From Candidula unifasciata (taxonomy: Eukaryota > Mollusca > Gastropoda > Stylommatophora > Geomitridae), in the NCBI GenBank assembly GCA_905116865.2, contig CAJHNH020006890.1, positions 275,853 through 339,852 on the forward strand: 64,000 bases of DNA. The letters run 5' to 3'. Within the stretch, counting starts at the first letter, position 1; each line of letters starts with the position of its first letter. Below are positions 23,050 to 33,548 of this stretch, one piece after another. A model generated the notes under the pieces. The model made no database searches and was not told the origin of the DNA. It was given only the letters and a program-made list of their open reading frames with translations. Made by a program: the position numbers and the translations under genes.

Positions 23050-23370
23050 GGGATGGATAGGGGTAACATGAGTAGGATCTAGTTTCTGACATGAGTTTAG
23101 CAAGGCCGTGTACGTGTATCACGCTGGAGTGTGTGACCAGAAGCGAGCTGATCAGCTAAAAGCCCTTTCAGTAACAACGGACATGAACACGGAATTACAT
23201 TTATACTGGTTAAAACATACACACACACGCGCACGCACGCGCGCGCGCACACACAGACACACTGATAGCTATCCGATATCAAGCTGTTGTAAGTAAAATA
23301 TCGTACTAGGAAATGTAAAGGGAAAAAAAGCATACTCAGCTGTTTATAGTGTCATACTGACATCATCATC
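23050..23370 (+). repeat. Interspersed repeat, inverted with 27130-27245
   Basis: acatgagtaggatctag, ctgacatgagtttagcaagg and gtatcacgctggagtgtgt, then atatcgtactagga and agcatact, occur in the same order on the minus strand at 27130-27245. This copy carries extra sequence with a (CA)n/(CGCG) stretch (23216-23258) in its middle. Confidence 0.8.
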
Positions 23371-23700
23371 ATGTAGCAGGTCATTTGCAGAACGTCGCTC
23401 TCATCACAGTCTGTCTGTAAGAAACTCGGTCTCTTGCCAGTTCTCCCGCCTCATGAACTTTCACACTCAGGGAGTCACTTATATCCTGTGCCCATCTTAG
23501 TTTGGTCGGCCTCTACCCCTCTTTCCTGGTACCATGCCTTCTGCTATAATTTTTTCCCAATCCGTCGTGGCGCTTGATATGACCAAAATATTTCAGCTTT
23601 CGAGAAAGGATGCTGTTTATTAGCCAATCTTTCTTGATGTTCAGATCTTTGAAGATGTCAATATTTCTCATCTTCTTTCATATTGACATAGTAGCGCGAA
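23360..23700 (-). mobile_element. LINE 3' end fragment
   Basis: The minus strand reads NIKKDWLINSILSRKLKYFG, HIKRHDGLGK, then in shifted frames a RWAQDISDSLSVKVHEAG segment and ARDRVSYRQTVMRATFCK, before stops and catcatcatc. This is a typical endonuclease-type LINE tail (YFGHIKR ... ARDR). Confidence 0.8.
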
Positions 23701-23836
23701 TAACGCGAGTTTTTATAATCGCTACAACGCAGTGGCCAGTTGTGCTGATGGCCATCATTTGAGCACAGATAACAATGCACACATGAGAATGTAACGCAAT
23801 TTGCAAACCCCGTAAACTGTAAAAGATAATGCCATA

Positions 23837-23853
23837 CCCCCCCCCCCCCCCCC
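23837..23853. repeat. poly(C) tract
   Basis: A run of 17 C beside the SINE at 23888. Confidence 0.8.
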
Positions 23854-23887
23854 GAAAAAAAAGTAGTTTATTTGCAAACAGACATGT

Positions 23888-24114
23888 TTTTTTTTATTTT
23901 TTTTTACGTATCCAGAAACCATGAGTTGTAAACCCTTTGGCTCGGTACTATGGATATCGCAACCCTTCGGCATTGATTCCAGTATAGGTACCGTTAATCT
24001 GGGAGAAATGTGGCTTTTCTGCCTACCCCCGGGAGTGAACCCGGACCACAAGGAGTTCCTCACCCGGTCGCCGTGAAAGTCCGGTTTAACCAACTTCGCT
24101 AGAGAGCCGGGCTT
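23888..24114 (-). mobile_element. tRNA-derived SINE-1, best-defined copy
   Basis: Reading minus: head gcccggctctctagcg with A box tagcgaagttgg, B box gggttcactcccg, then a non-tRNA body ending tttctggatac and an A-rich tail. It is flanked by a perfect 13-bp target duplication caaacagacatgt (23875-23887 and 24115-24127), which fixes both ends. It is one of five copies in the window (11225, 32146, 40251, 60637). Confidence 0.95.
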
Positions 24115-24122
24115 CAAACAGA

Positions 24123-24340
24123 CATGTATGGCGCCATTATCGATACATTTAAGAGCAATGCCATCGGTGGACTGCAGACGGGCGAAGGTTCAACTCATGT
24201 TGCTAGGCATCTAAACGTGCATCAGAATATTTTCAGTCCACTGTACACGGTTCCAAACGACTGATTCAGAAACCGACATCGCAGTAGATCTGCCGTAAGC
24301 GATATCCATGTTCATCCCAAAACTGTGATGGTGAAGCGGG
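24123..24340 (+). mobile_element. Tc1-like transposase N-terminus remnant
   Basis: The frame from the ATG at 24124 reads AIGGLQTGEGSTHVARHLNV then HQNIF before a stop. This matches the helix-turn-helix of Tc1/mariner transposases (GxLQxGxsxxxVARHLxVH). Weak continuation beyond is consistent with the second helix-turn-helix. The catalytic DDE part is not found. Confidence 0.5.
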
Positions 24341-24869
24341 GCCCCACGTTTGTAGAGGTGCATTGGTGTGGGAAAATGATGGAAGGAGTCAGAGTTGCTG
24401 CACTATGAATGACGCAAGAATGTCAAACGATACGTTAGCGAGATTCTTCGACTTCATATCCTTCTATTTTGGGATACCGAAAGGTCTATTATTCAAGACA
24501 GTGCCAGCTCTCATTCTGCACGTTTGCCAGTTCTTGACTGCCAAAAACATTATGCGACATTGCGTGTGCAGCCACCGATCTGTTGTAGTTACTGCTTCCA
24601 TCAACAATAAATTCCATGTATAATGGCGGAATGTTTGTGCTAACACTTTTGACGGATGCCTTGCGCTTGCTATCAGCTCCGAAACTGCAGCATGTTCGTT
24701 TTTCGCAAAGGAACAGCGATGAACTTTCTGTGTGGTTTTCGCTGGCACGGGAACGGCCCCAGGGGAGGTTACCTGTTTGTCGTTTTAGTGGAACTTTAAT
24801 TAACTACTGGAGGGAACATGTAAAATATGCTGGGAGCGAAATGGAGCATACAATGGAGGGGGAATTAAT

Positions 24870-25280
24870 GGATACACTGGGGAATGACGGAGTCACGGGG
24901 GAATGACGGATACACTGGGGAATGACGGATACACTGGGGAATGACGGATACACTGGGGAATGACGGATACACTGGGGAATGAAGGATACACTGGGGAATG
25001 ACGGATACACTGGGGAATGACGGATACACTGGGGAATGACGGATACACTGGGGAATGAAGGATACACTGGGGAATGACGGATACACTGGGGAATGACGGA
25101 TACACTGGGGAATGACGGATACACTGGGGAATGACGGATACACTGGGGAATGACGGATACACTGGGGAATGACGGAGTCACGGGGGAATGACGGATACAC
25201 TGGAGAATGACGGATACACTGGGGAATGACGGATACACTGGGGAATGACGGATACACTGGGGAATGACGGATACACTGGA
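24870..25280. repeat. 19-bp minisatellite, about 22 copies
   Basis: Unit ggatacactggggaatgac. Two units carry a gagtcacggggg variant (24889-24903 and 25171-25186), about 15 units apart. Because 19 is not a multiple of 3, all three minus frames stay open for up to 180 codons; these are not genes. Confidence 0.97.
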
Positions 25281-25401
25281 AGAGGTGGGGGGGGGGCGAG
25301 GGATGCTGTGTGCATGACGAAGGCAACGGTACATATTTATAGACAAGAAGTCTGTAAGAGAGGCTCCGTTAAGCCGACATTCAATAGGACGATGTCATTT
25401 G

Positions 25402-25462
25402 TTGATGATGATGATGATGATGATGAGGAAGAGAAGGAGGAGGATGATGATGATTATGATAA
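25402..25462. repeat. (GAT)n microsatellite
   Basis: GAT/GAG/GAA triplets giving poly-Asp/Glu in one frame. No flanking exon evidence. Confidence 0.8.
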
Positions 25463-26380
25463 AAGATGTAAAGTTAACGGTATGTATACTTTTTTTTTCA
25501 TCCGGCAGCCACGCTCTTCAACCTGGCTTCCCCTCACCCCTGATTAGCCCAATGCTTGTGGTTGAAAATACATCTTTCTTACCGACTGTATTTGTGCAGA
25601 ATGTACAGTGCTGGCGTTCAGGAACAACTTTTACAGCCAGAATGCTGAACCGTGCCAGAGCTGATATTTCTCGTGTAAATAGATGCACTTGTGGAGTAGG
25701 TGAGCGAAGGTGGCACGGAGTCCTCAGATGGAGAGGCGCGCGCGTGTGAGCCAGTTGCTATTTACGTAACTGGTGCATGCGCAGGGACTCTGGAAGTGAT
25801 CAATTCTGGCTATGAGGGAACTGGGAAGGGGGAATCGGAAAGGGAGAACAATCTACGATTGCACGAGCGTGGGCAGAAAAGCTGAGAATCGAAGCGAGAT
25901 CAAACTGAGTAACAACTGTGTTGTTAACATCTACAATCCACATCAAACGGATACCTCGATCAATCGGATTCCTACAACGGGAGATATCGAATTATTTTGG
26001 TGAGTTGTGGTTTAGTGCTTCTGTTCCCTGTCTGTTTATTAAGCTCGCCGTCTTGAGTGTTACCACCCGATACCATAGTGACTGCACAAAAATGGTTTGG
26101 TTTTGTTGTTGTTAAAAGAGTCATAATTTAGAAATAAAGTGCTGATGCAGTGAATTCAAACATGGGTACACAAGAACGATGGATCTTGATAGCTTTTGCA
26201 GGATTAGTAATCTATATAATTCACACAATATAGTTAACGACGCCGAATTGTGTCGCAGGTGTATAAAGGCTGTCTTAAAATATACTCGTGTATGCTGAGA
26301 ATTTGAGAAACGATTTTAAAACCAGTGATTACAGCAGCAAGCGCAGTCATGAATATTACCACACACATATACACCGGTAC
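25463..26380. other. No recognised gene
   Basis: Short overlapping frames at 25547-26115 show no domain. The segment is not visibly repeated in the window. Confidence 0.4.
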
Positions 26381-26384
26381 ATCT

Positions 26385-26386
<2 letters not shown>

Positions 26387-26479
<93 letters not shown>

Positions 26480-26500
26480 GTGTGTGTGTGTGTGTGAGAG
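26387..26500. repeat. Compound (CA)n(TA)n(TG)n microsatellite
   Basis: CA, then about 60 bp of TA, then TG and GA repeats. The CA/TA/TG order makes a near-perfect palindrome able to extrude a cruciform. Confidence 0.95.
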
Positions 26501-26626
26501 AGAAAGATGTTTATCTGAGCACAATGTTGTACTTCTATATCTTTAGTTGTACACAAGTGCATGTATGATGTTAGGAACAAGTGTGTATATCAGTGGATCT
26601 AATCACAAATGCAAGAAACCATGAAA

Positions 26627-27025
26627 TTCTTCTTCTTCTTCTTCTTCTTCTTCTTCTTCTTCTTCTTCTTCTTCTTCTTCTTCTTCTTCTTCTTCTTCTT
26701 CTTCTTCTTCTTCTTCTTCTTTTCTTCTTCTTTTTCTTCTTCTTCTTCTTCTTCTTCTTCTTCTTCTTCTTCTTCTTCTTCTTCTTCTTCTTCTTCTTCT
26801 TCTTCTCTTCTTCTTCTTCTTCTTCTTCTTCTTCTTCTTCTTCTTCTTCTTCTTCTTCTTCTTCTTCTTCTTCTTCTTCTTCTTCTTCTTCTTCTTCTTC
26901 TTCTTCTTCTTCTTCTTCTTCTTCTTCTTCTTCTTCTTCTTCTTCTTCTTCTTCTTCTTCTTCTTCTTCTTCTTCTTCTTCTTCTTCTTCTTCTTCTTCT
27001 TCTTCTTCTTCTTCTTCTTCTTCTT
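26627..27025. repeat. (TTC)n / (GAA)n tract, 399 bp
   Basis: Nearly pure triplets with interruptions at about 26720-26735 and 26803. All six frames run as homopolymer peptides, which are artefacts. Long GAA/TTC tracts form triplex DNA and impede replication and transcription in other genomes. Confidence 0.98.
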
Positions 27026-27129
27026 GTACAATATATACCATTTCTGCCCAATACGCCCATTTTCAGCAAACTCATGTATGACAGTATGACCCTGTAAACA
27101 GTAAGTATGCTTTTTTAAAACATATCCTA

Positions 27130-27245
27130 GTACGATATTTACGCTCGCTTCTTGTTACACACTCCAGCGTGATACACGTAATAGACCTTGCTAAACTCAT
27201 GTCAGAAACTAGATCCTACTCATGTTATCCCTTCCCTTCCCCTCA
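27130..27245 (-). repeat. Interspersed repeat, inverted with 23050-23370
   Basis: Carries gatacacgtaatag, accttgctaaactcatgtca and agatcctactcatgtta, the complement of 23066-23146. Confidence 0.8.
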
Positions 27246-27280
27246 CCTTTTTTTTCAAAGCGTGTCTGTACATTTTGAGC

Positions 27281-27380
27281 CTCACAGAGTCGCCTTTTAC
27301 GACATGTTTAGTGCAGTGAAACTATTCTTCCTCTCTGCCCTCCACTGGGATCCCGGAACCCACACGGGGATACTATAAAG
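27281..27380 (-). repeat. Candidate short interspersed domain
   Basis: On the minus strand it reads gtgggttcc.gg.tccc and aacatgtcgtaaaaggcgac. Related sequence occurs at 45690-45760 and 53695-53765 (gggttcca, acaagcatgt[ct]g). Similarity is moderate. Confidence 0.4.
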
Positions 27381-27403
27381 TTAGATACGCCTAGTAAGCT
27401 ACG

Positions 27404-27404
<1 letters not shown>

Positions 27405-27480
<76 letters not shown>
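27405..27480. repeat. (GA)n microsatellite
   Basis: About 38 uninterrupted GA units. Confidence 0.97.
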
Positions 27481-27486
<6 letters not shown>

Positions 27487-27489
27487 CAT

Positions 27490-28085
27490 CTATGTCAGAT
27501 GTTCAGTTATTTATACACAGCCATTCACTGGCAATGACGTCATCGCCGGATATTCTCGTATGTTAACGCAGCCGTAAAACAGACAAAAGGTTTTATTGCG
27601 TAACCACTAACAAGGTACATGGCCATCTCTTGTTGTCAGTTGGCAGTAAACAGAGGGCGGTTCATTTTCCTTAGCAACTGACAACACAAACAGTGTAGGT
27701 TATGAGCCTCCAGAAATATACTACAGACTGCAAAGAAACGTTTTGAAAACAAGTGTTATTTCTTTACGTAAAGAAAACAAACAAGCAAACGTTTAGCAGA
27801 ACATTCCTTGAACTATTTCTGGACCAAACAGTTCAGAGAACTTTACCCCTGAATTAACGAAAACACTTGCAGGGGTTTTCTGCACATCACGTCGCAACAG
27901 ATGGTCCGATGTGTACACTTAGTCCTAGCTGAGACTTTGAATCCGAGTAAAAAGCTTTCTTCACGGCAATGAAATATCCGACATGGGATAGTACGTTTCA
28001 TAACTCATGCCGGCACACGTTAAACAATATTTCGAAATCTCTTGTACGCATCAAGACGAATTTCAACACGTGGCCTTAGATTTCC
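27490..28085. other. No recognised gene
   Basis: No array or element seen. A full CRE palindrome TGACGTCA lies at 27536-27543, of unknown relevance. Confidence 0.4.
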
Positions 28086-28088
28086 CCC

Positions 28089-28350
28089 ATGTCTGTATTA
28101 ACAAGAATTCCCTGCTACTATCTACCACAGCGAGCTACACTTAAACGTTACAGCGGGCATAGAGCGAGGGGAAGACCTCGTAAAATATGGAGTGATGGTC
28201 TACAGAACAGGCTAACAGAAATGAACATCAGTCTTAATAGTGTTATTAACAGAGCTCATCAACTAACATTACACTCCCTCCCTCACCCTGACACTTCGCT
28301 GGGGTACAAGGTGGAGGAGAAGAACAAAAAGAGTAGAAGAAGAAAGTAGT
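28089..28350 (+). mobile_element. LINE 3' end fragment (LINE A family)
   Basis: The frame encodes LTRIPCYYLPQRATLKRY then RARGRPRKIWSDGLQNRL and MNISLNSVINRAHQL, the extreme C-terminus of a LINE polyprotein. LTRxPxYxLPxRATLK is shared with LINE A at 35150-35210. It is open for 86 codons and ends in an (aga)n-like tail. Confidence 0.8.
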
Positions 28351-28489
28351 TTGCCCTTGTATTTATGTGTGGATCAGGCTTCTGAACAGAGAATGATCCC
28401 TGAACGCTCGGAGATGTGATTTGACAAAAAGAATGCTTAGAATTTATTGGATAGCCAAGAAAGAGCTCGGGATGTTTTGAAAGAGGCGT

Positions 28490-28725
28490 GGGCTGGATGA
28501 GAAACATCAGAAGAGACAGTCATCATTTTGTGGACTATGTCCGGAAAAGAAGAAAAGTAAAGCATATTTGACCGCTATAATTGGGTGTGGAAAGTCTGAT
28601 AGAGAAGGACAAGCAAGAATATTCTTGACAGCCATTTGTCATGGAATGGATGTATGTCAGCACAGGAGCTGATGCATGCTACTGACGATCACAGGTTGTG
28701 GGCAGACATGATCGTCCACACCAAC
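28490..28725 (+). mobile_element. LINE 3' end fragment
   Basis: Degenerate frames carry VDYVRKRRK near 28530, and ILDSHLSWNGCMSAQELMHA then DDHRLWADMIVHT near 28620-28715. This matches the SAHELIHVAGDRRLW ending at 52612-52995. Confidence 0.7.
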
Positions 28726-28726
28726 T

Positions 28727-28790
28727 TGTGTGTGTGTGTGTGTGTGTGTGTGTTTGTGTGTGTGCGCGTATGTGTATGTATGTGTGTGTG
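28727..28790. repeat. (TG)n microsatellite
   Basis: TG repeats with single interruptions, directly at the 3' end of the LINE fragment. Confidence 0.9.
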
Positions 28791-29339
28791 GTTTGACCGC
28801 GCTAATAAAAAATAACGCTCTCCGCCCAGTCTGGATCTTAGGTTACGGTGTGACACCCAGGGAGCCCAATATAACTGACAAGCGAATGCGCGGGTTTTCG
28901 GGAATGGGTACCTGTCTGATTCCCATCCTTGAAGACTGCAACCCTAGACCTTGCTTTACGGTGCTTTGAAAGAAACACATACCAAGCTCTTAACGTCTCT
29001 GTTTCATTGAATCATCACTAATAATTTAGTCTTTGAATTATGTACAACGCACACATTTATGAACGCCAACTCTAGCCGAGTGGCTACATTACACATGTCA
29101 ATCCAACAGTCCTCACGGAGTTGTATCGTGCATTATTGTCTTCCATGGCGGCCACTTGGAAGCACACTGACCTGTGTACAATGCTTTATTTTGAAGTAGC
29201 TTATGGTCTTCCGGTCAAGATGGCGAGGCAATCATCGCACGTTGCTAATGTTTTCTTTTTCGGAGATTTTATTTAAATATGAGATAAATTATTGTGCTAA
29301 CATGTGGAAACATGTGATAAATCTGTGTTCTATCATGTA

Positions 29340-30267
29340 GGAAATGTGAGTATTATGTTCGCAACAGAAATGAGAAAAGCGTATCAAGAAATATTACAAC
29401 ATAAGTATGAAGCCCTTCTAGATATTACACTTGGGGTAAAAGAGGAATGGATTAATTTTAGAGATACTTTCAAGAATGTAGCACAACAAATATGCGGAAT
29501 TAAAAAAACTAAAAAGAAAGGGCAGTCGAGATGTAAAATATCAACATGGTGGAATGAAGAAATAAAGGAAATGATGAGAAACAAAAAGAAATCTTTCCAT
29601 TTCTGGTTAAAACACAGAGCAGAGGAAAACTACACAAGGTGTAGGCAAGCCATAAAAGAAGACAATAAAGCAATACGAACAGCGAAGAAAAATTTATGGG
29701 AGAGGTTTAGAGAAATGATAGTAGCATTAAAATAAAAGCAGCAATAAGGAACTGCTACAAAACAGTAAGAGGGATAAGTTATAGCAATGAGGAATATAAT
29801 CCCACAGAAATACTGAACACGAAGGAGGCCTCAAAATGATTTTAGAGAGATGGAGTAACTATTTTGAAGAACTACTAAATTTCAAGAATAAAGATGACAA
29901 TGCAAACATCCATACTATAACAAACACAGCAGAAGAGACGGATACACTAGAACCAACAGTTCTGTTGACAGAAAAAGAAAATGTAAAGATTCCACCAAGG
30001 CACAGAGCGACTGATATTGACGATCTCCCTGTAGAAGCCATCAAAGCAGCTGGAGAAACAGGAGCAAAATGGGTCAGGGGAATTTTCCAGACTGCCCGGC
30101 TAGAACAAGAAACATTAGATACCTGGCAAACAGCAACAATTATTCAGGTGTGCAAAGAAAGATAGAGCGCACTAATCACAGAGGAATATCACTATTAAGC
30201 CACACATAGAAAATGTATGCCACATTAATTGAAAGAAGACTAAGACCATTAGTAGAAGAGAAACTTT
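29340..30267 (+). mobile_element. LINE A, 5' part (truncated; before internal array)
   Basis: The frame at 29304-29735 encodes the linker between endonuclease and RT (STWWNEEIKEMMRNKKK, AIKEDNKAIRTAKKNLWE). A second frame (29836-30165) covers ERWSNYFEELLNF, PTVLLTEKENVKIPP, DIDDLPVEAIKAAGETGAKW and LDTWQTATIIQVCKER, the start of the RT fingers. After a further frame break, SHT*KMYATLIERRLRP leads to VEEKLSEA, where a tandem array begins. The N-terminal endonuclease is missing. Frame breaks near 29740 and 30165 make it non-functional. Confidence 0.88.
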
Positions 30268-31282
30268 CAGAAGCCTAGATGGGTTTCAGACATAACAGAA
30301 GCCTAGATGGGTTTCAGACGTAACAGAAGCCTAGATGGGTTTCAGACATAACAGAAGCCTAGATGGGTTTCAGACGTAACAGAAGCCTAGATGGGTTTCA
30401 GACGTAACAGAAGCCTAGATGGGTTTCAGACGTAACAGAAGCCCAGATGGGTTTCAGACATAACAGAAGCCTAGATGGGTTTCAGACGTAACAGAAGCCT
30501 AGATGGGTTTCAGACATAACAGAAGCCTAGATGGGTTTCAGACGTAACAGAAGCCTAGATGGGTTTCAGACGTAACAGAAGCCTAGATGGGTTTCAGACG
30601 TAACAGAAGCCTAGATGGGTTTCAGACGTAACAGAAGCCTAGATGGGTTTCAGACGTAACAGAAGCCCAGATGGGTTTCAGACATAACAGAAGCCTAGAT
30701 GGGTTTCAGACGTAACAGAAGCCTAGATGGGTTTCAGACATAACAGAAGCCTAGATGGGTTTCAGACGTAACAGAAGCCTAGATGGGTTTCAGACGTAAC
30801 AGAAGCCTAGATGGGTTTCAGACGTAACAGAAGCCCAGATGGGTTTCAGACGTATCAGAAGCCCAGATGGGTTTCAGACATAACAGAAGCCCAGATGGGT
30901 TTTAGACATAACAGAAGCCCAGATGGGTTTCAGACGTAACAGAAGCCTAGATGGGTTTCAGACGTAACAGAAGCCTAGATGGGTTTCAGACGTAACAGAA
31001 GCCCAGATGGGTTTTAGACATAACAGAAGCCCAGATGGGTTTCAGACGTAACAGAAGCCTAGATGGGTTTCAGACGTAACAGAAGCCCAGATGGGTTTCA
31101 GACGTAACAGGAGCCCAGATGGGTTTCAGACGTAACAGAAGCCTAGATGGGTTTCAGACGTAACAGAAGCCCAGATGGGTTTCAGACGTAACAGAAGCCT
31201 AGATGGGTTTCAGACATAACAGAAGCCCAGATGGGTTTCAGGCGTAACAGAAGCCTAGATGGGTTTCAGACGTAACAGAAGC
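30268..31282. repeat. 28-bp minisatellite inside the LINE A RT, about 36 copies
   Basis: Unit cagaagcc[ct]agatgggttt then cagac[ag]taa. The unit is LINE coding sequence: cag-aag-cc read in the LINE frame gives SEAQMGFRRNRS, a conserved RT fingers motif (QxGFRxxRS). The LINE reads VEEKLSEA immediately before the array and HDAIFT then RQLTERAIES immediately after it. Many units have tag in place of cag, turning Gln into a stop. The period is not a multiple of 3, so each unit shifts frame. Confidence 0.96.
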
Positions 31283-32132
31283 TGCATGACGCAATATTTA
31301 CATGAAGACAGTTGACAGAAAGAGCAATAGAGTCAGATAAGACATGCAAAATAGCATTTATAGAGCAAGAAAAAGCATTTGACAGAGTGGATAGGAATAT
31401 GTTGTGGAACTGCTTAAGAAGATATGGAATCAGCAAACAGCTAACTGAAGTGTGTAAGTGCTTATTTACATCAAGTAAAGGCTGCATACGGATAAAAACA
31501 GGTAAATCGCAACCTTTTGACCTTAATTCAGGAGTAAAACGGGGATGTGTGCCATCTCCCCTACTTTATAACAGACATCGACAATATATGAAAAGAATCA
31601 GAAAGCGAAGAAAAGGATGAAATCTCAGAATTGCTATTTGCAGATAACCAAGTATTAATATCTGAAACAGAAGAGTGTTTACAGAACCATAGAGACCAAG
31701 TCAATTCTAAGTGAGAGAAATATAACAGGATGAGAAGAATTGCTAAGACAAGAAGAAACCATATCAATTAAAGTAAATAACAAAGAAATAAAACAAACAA
31801 GCGAATTTCAAATCTATGGTCCCTTTTCACAGCAAATGGAAGAATGGATAGAGAAATCAACACATGATGTGTGAAAGCAAATCAGGCTATGGGACAATTA
31901 TCACCGCTTCTGACGCATAGAAAGATACCTCTGTCAACCAAAGCAAATCTCACAAGAACAGGTTTTTTGGGCTACATTGTGCTACCAGTGCCAAACATGG
32001 ATCCTTACTACAACTAATGAGCAAAAGATCGTGACAACAGAGCTGAGATGTCTTAGGAGTGCTGTCGGCGTGACAAGAAGAGATACAATAAAAAAAGAAG
32101 AACTTAGATGAAGACTAGGACTAGAACCAGTT
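31283..32132 (+). mobile_element. LINE A, middle part (RT palm to thumb)
   Basis: Continues after the array: RQLTERAIES, then AFIEQEKAFDRVDRNMLWNC, SGVKRGCVPSPLLYN and LLFADNQVLISETEE. The FADD catalytic box reads FADN and QGCV reads KRGCV. Then come a LCYQCQTWILTTTNEQK block, ELRCLRSAVGVTRRD and LEPVIQLI, where another insertion starts at 32133. Frames break at about 31590 and 31700. Confidence 0.9.
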
Positions 32133-32145
32133 ATACAATTAATTA
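32133..32145. other. Target-site duplication, left copy
   Basis: atacaattaatta, repeated exactly at 35117-35129. It brackets the SINE-plus-LINE B insertion and restores LINE A when collapsed. Confidence 0.93.
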
Positions 32146-32353
32146 TTTGCCCGGCTCTCTAGCGTAGTTGGGTAAACCGGATTGCGCGGTGACCGGGTGA
32201 CGAACTCCTTGTGGTCCGGGTTCATTCCCGGGGGTAGGCAGAAAAGCCACATTTTTCCCAGATTTACGGTATTTAAAATGGAATCAAGGCCGAAAGGTTG
32301 CGATATCCACAATACCGAGCCTAAGGGTTAACAACTCATGGCTTCTGGATACT
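32146..32353 (+). mobile_element. SINE-1 copy inserted in LINE A (tail at 35100-35116)
   Basis: Head gcccggctctctagcg, A box tagcgtagttgg, B box gggttcattccc, body through ggcagaaaagccacat and ending tctggatact. Its A-rich (aaac)n tail is displaced to 35100-35116 because LINE B landed at the body-tail junction. The outer target duplication is 13 bp. Confidence 0.93.
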
Positions 32354-32391
32354 TCTTCTTCTTCTTCTTTCGTTAGCATGAAATAAATTGT

Positions 32392-32955
32392 CTATATCTG
32401 CAAAGCCGTCTCTTGTATGAATTTCACTGTCTTTTGTAATTCACTAAGCGGCCCGTAAAATTTGAATTCCACAAGTGTCTCTTTTGGCCAAATGTTTTGC
32501 CTGAAAGCGTTGAATATGGGACAGTCTTGAAGGATGTGATCTGTTGTTTCAGGTGCCAGTCCACAAGTACACATGGCCGATTGGCCAATCTTAAATTTGT
32601 TGTTCATGTGGGAGCGAAGTCTATTGTGACCTGTTCTAAGGCGAAGGATAATAACTTGCTCTGGTCTGTCCATAATATGGTAATCATCTTGTGCCAGTTT
32701 CGGTGGCATTCTGATTGATTTGATCATTCTCTTCTTCTGTTGATAAGAGACTGGTATGTCAGGTTGTTCTTCAGTTGCACCTTCCTTAGCTAGTTGATCA
32801 GCTTTTTCGTTTCCGGGAACTCCACAGTGGGAAGGTATCCACTGCATTACTAATTTACAGCGGTTGCCTAGTTCGGATAATAGTGTCCGTATGCTTGGTA
32901 ATTTTCCAGACTGGAGTGACTGAAGTACTGCTTTTGCATCTGTCAGGAATACCAC
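32392..32955 (-). pseudogene. LINE B RNase H and cysteine tail, 187 codons
   Basis: Encodes FLTDAKAVLQSLQSG (catalytic D strand), VMQWIPSHCGVPGNEKADQL (conserved SHxGxxGNExAD), then LRLRTGHNRLRSHMNNKF, a C-x-C...HxxxC region (CTCGLAPETTDHILQDCPIF) and a C-terminal helix. It terminates 38 bp from the element's 3' tail. The first RNase H acidic residue lies in the preceding, frameshifted piece. Confidence 0.88.
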
Positions 32956-33548
32956 TGGTTGTGAATACCCCTTTCACTTCAGTCTTGATGTGTATTGGAA
33001 ACTCCTCTCTCCAGGGGGTCCGTTCTGGGACAGCATTTAAGGATCTATCAGTTGCAGGTAAATCAGTGGTTTGTCTGCCGAGCCGTTTGGCCTGGTGGAT
33101 AAAACTACTTCTCTTTAGTCGTCCCAAAGCTAAATTTTTGAATCTTTCATTCGTGTGGTAACTCTGAGTGCTTGATTTTGCACTTTGTCTAATTCTTGCA
33201 ATGTGGTTTTTGATGCCGAACTCCATGCTGTTGATCCGTATTCAAGATGTGGTCGAACACTTTGTTGGTAAACTTTTCTAAGTATTTTCCCGCTAGCACC
33301 CCATGTGGTTCCACTTAGTTTTCTCAGAATGGCTACCCTCCTTCTGGCTTTGGTTGCTGCCTTGTTGATGTGTTTTCTCCATGTTAATCTATCATCAAAC
33401 GTTACGCCGAGGTATGTGGGCTCCTTATCCTCTCTCAGGGGTACTCCATTTATGTGCATGGCGCCTGATTTTTTGTTTAGGAGAAAGGGTAAAGAGAGTG
33501 GTGCTGCATTTGCCTATGTTGATGCTGACACACCATTTGTCGGCCCAT

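Noticed and set aside
24804..25346. 180-codon CIRHSPVYPSFPSV-like protein
   Set aside because: It is a reading of the 19-bp array; three frames give the same 19-residue cycle.
26571..27097. Long open frames of poly-Ser, Leu, Phe, Glu, Lys and Arg
   Set aside because: All are readings of the TTC/GAA tract in six frames.
23050..27245. Single 4-kb Tc1-like transposon bounded by the inverted repeats
   Set aside because: The transposase-like piece is only an N-terminal remnant, no TA duplication was seen, and the repeats look like a separate family.
29052..29075. tRNA-like tagccgagtggct
   Set aside because: This is an A-box match only, with no B box or cloverleaf downstream.
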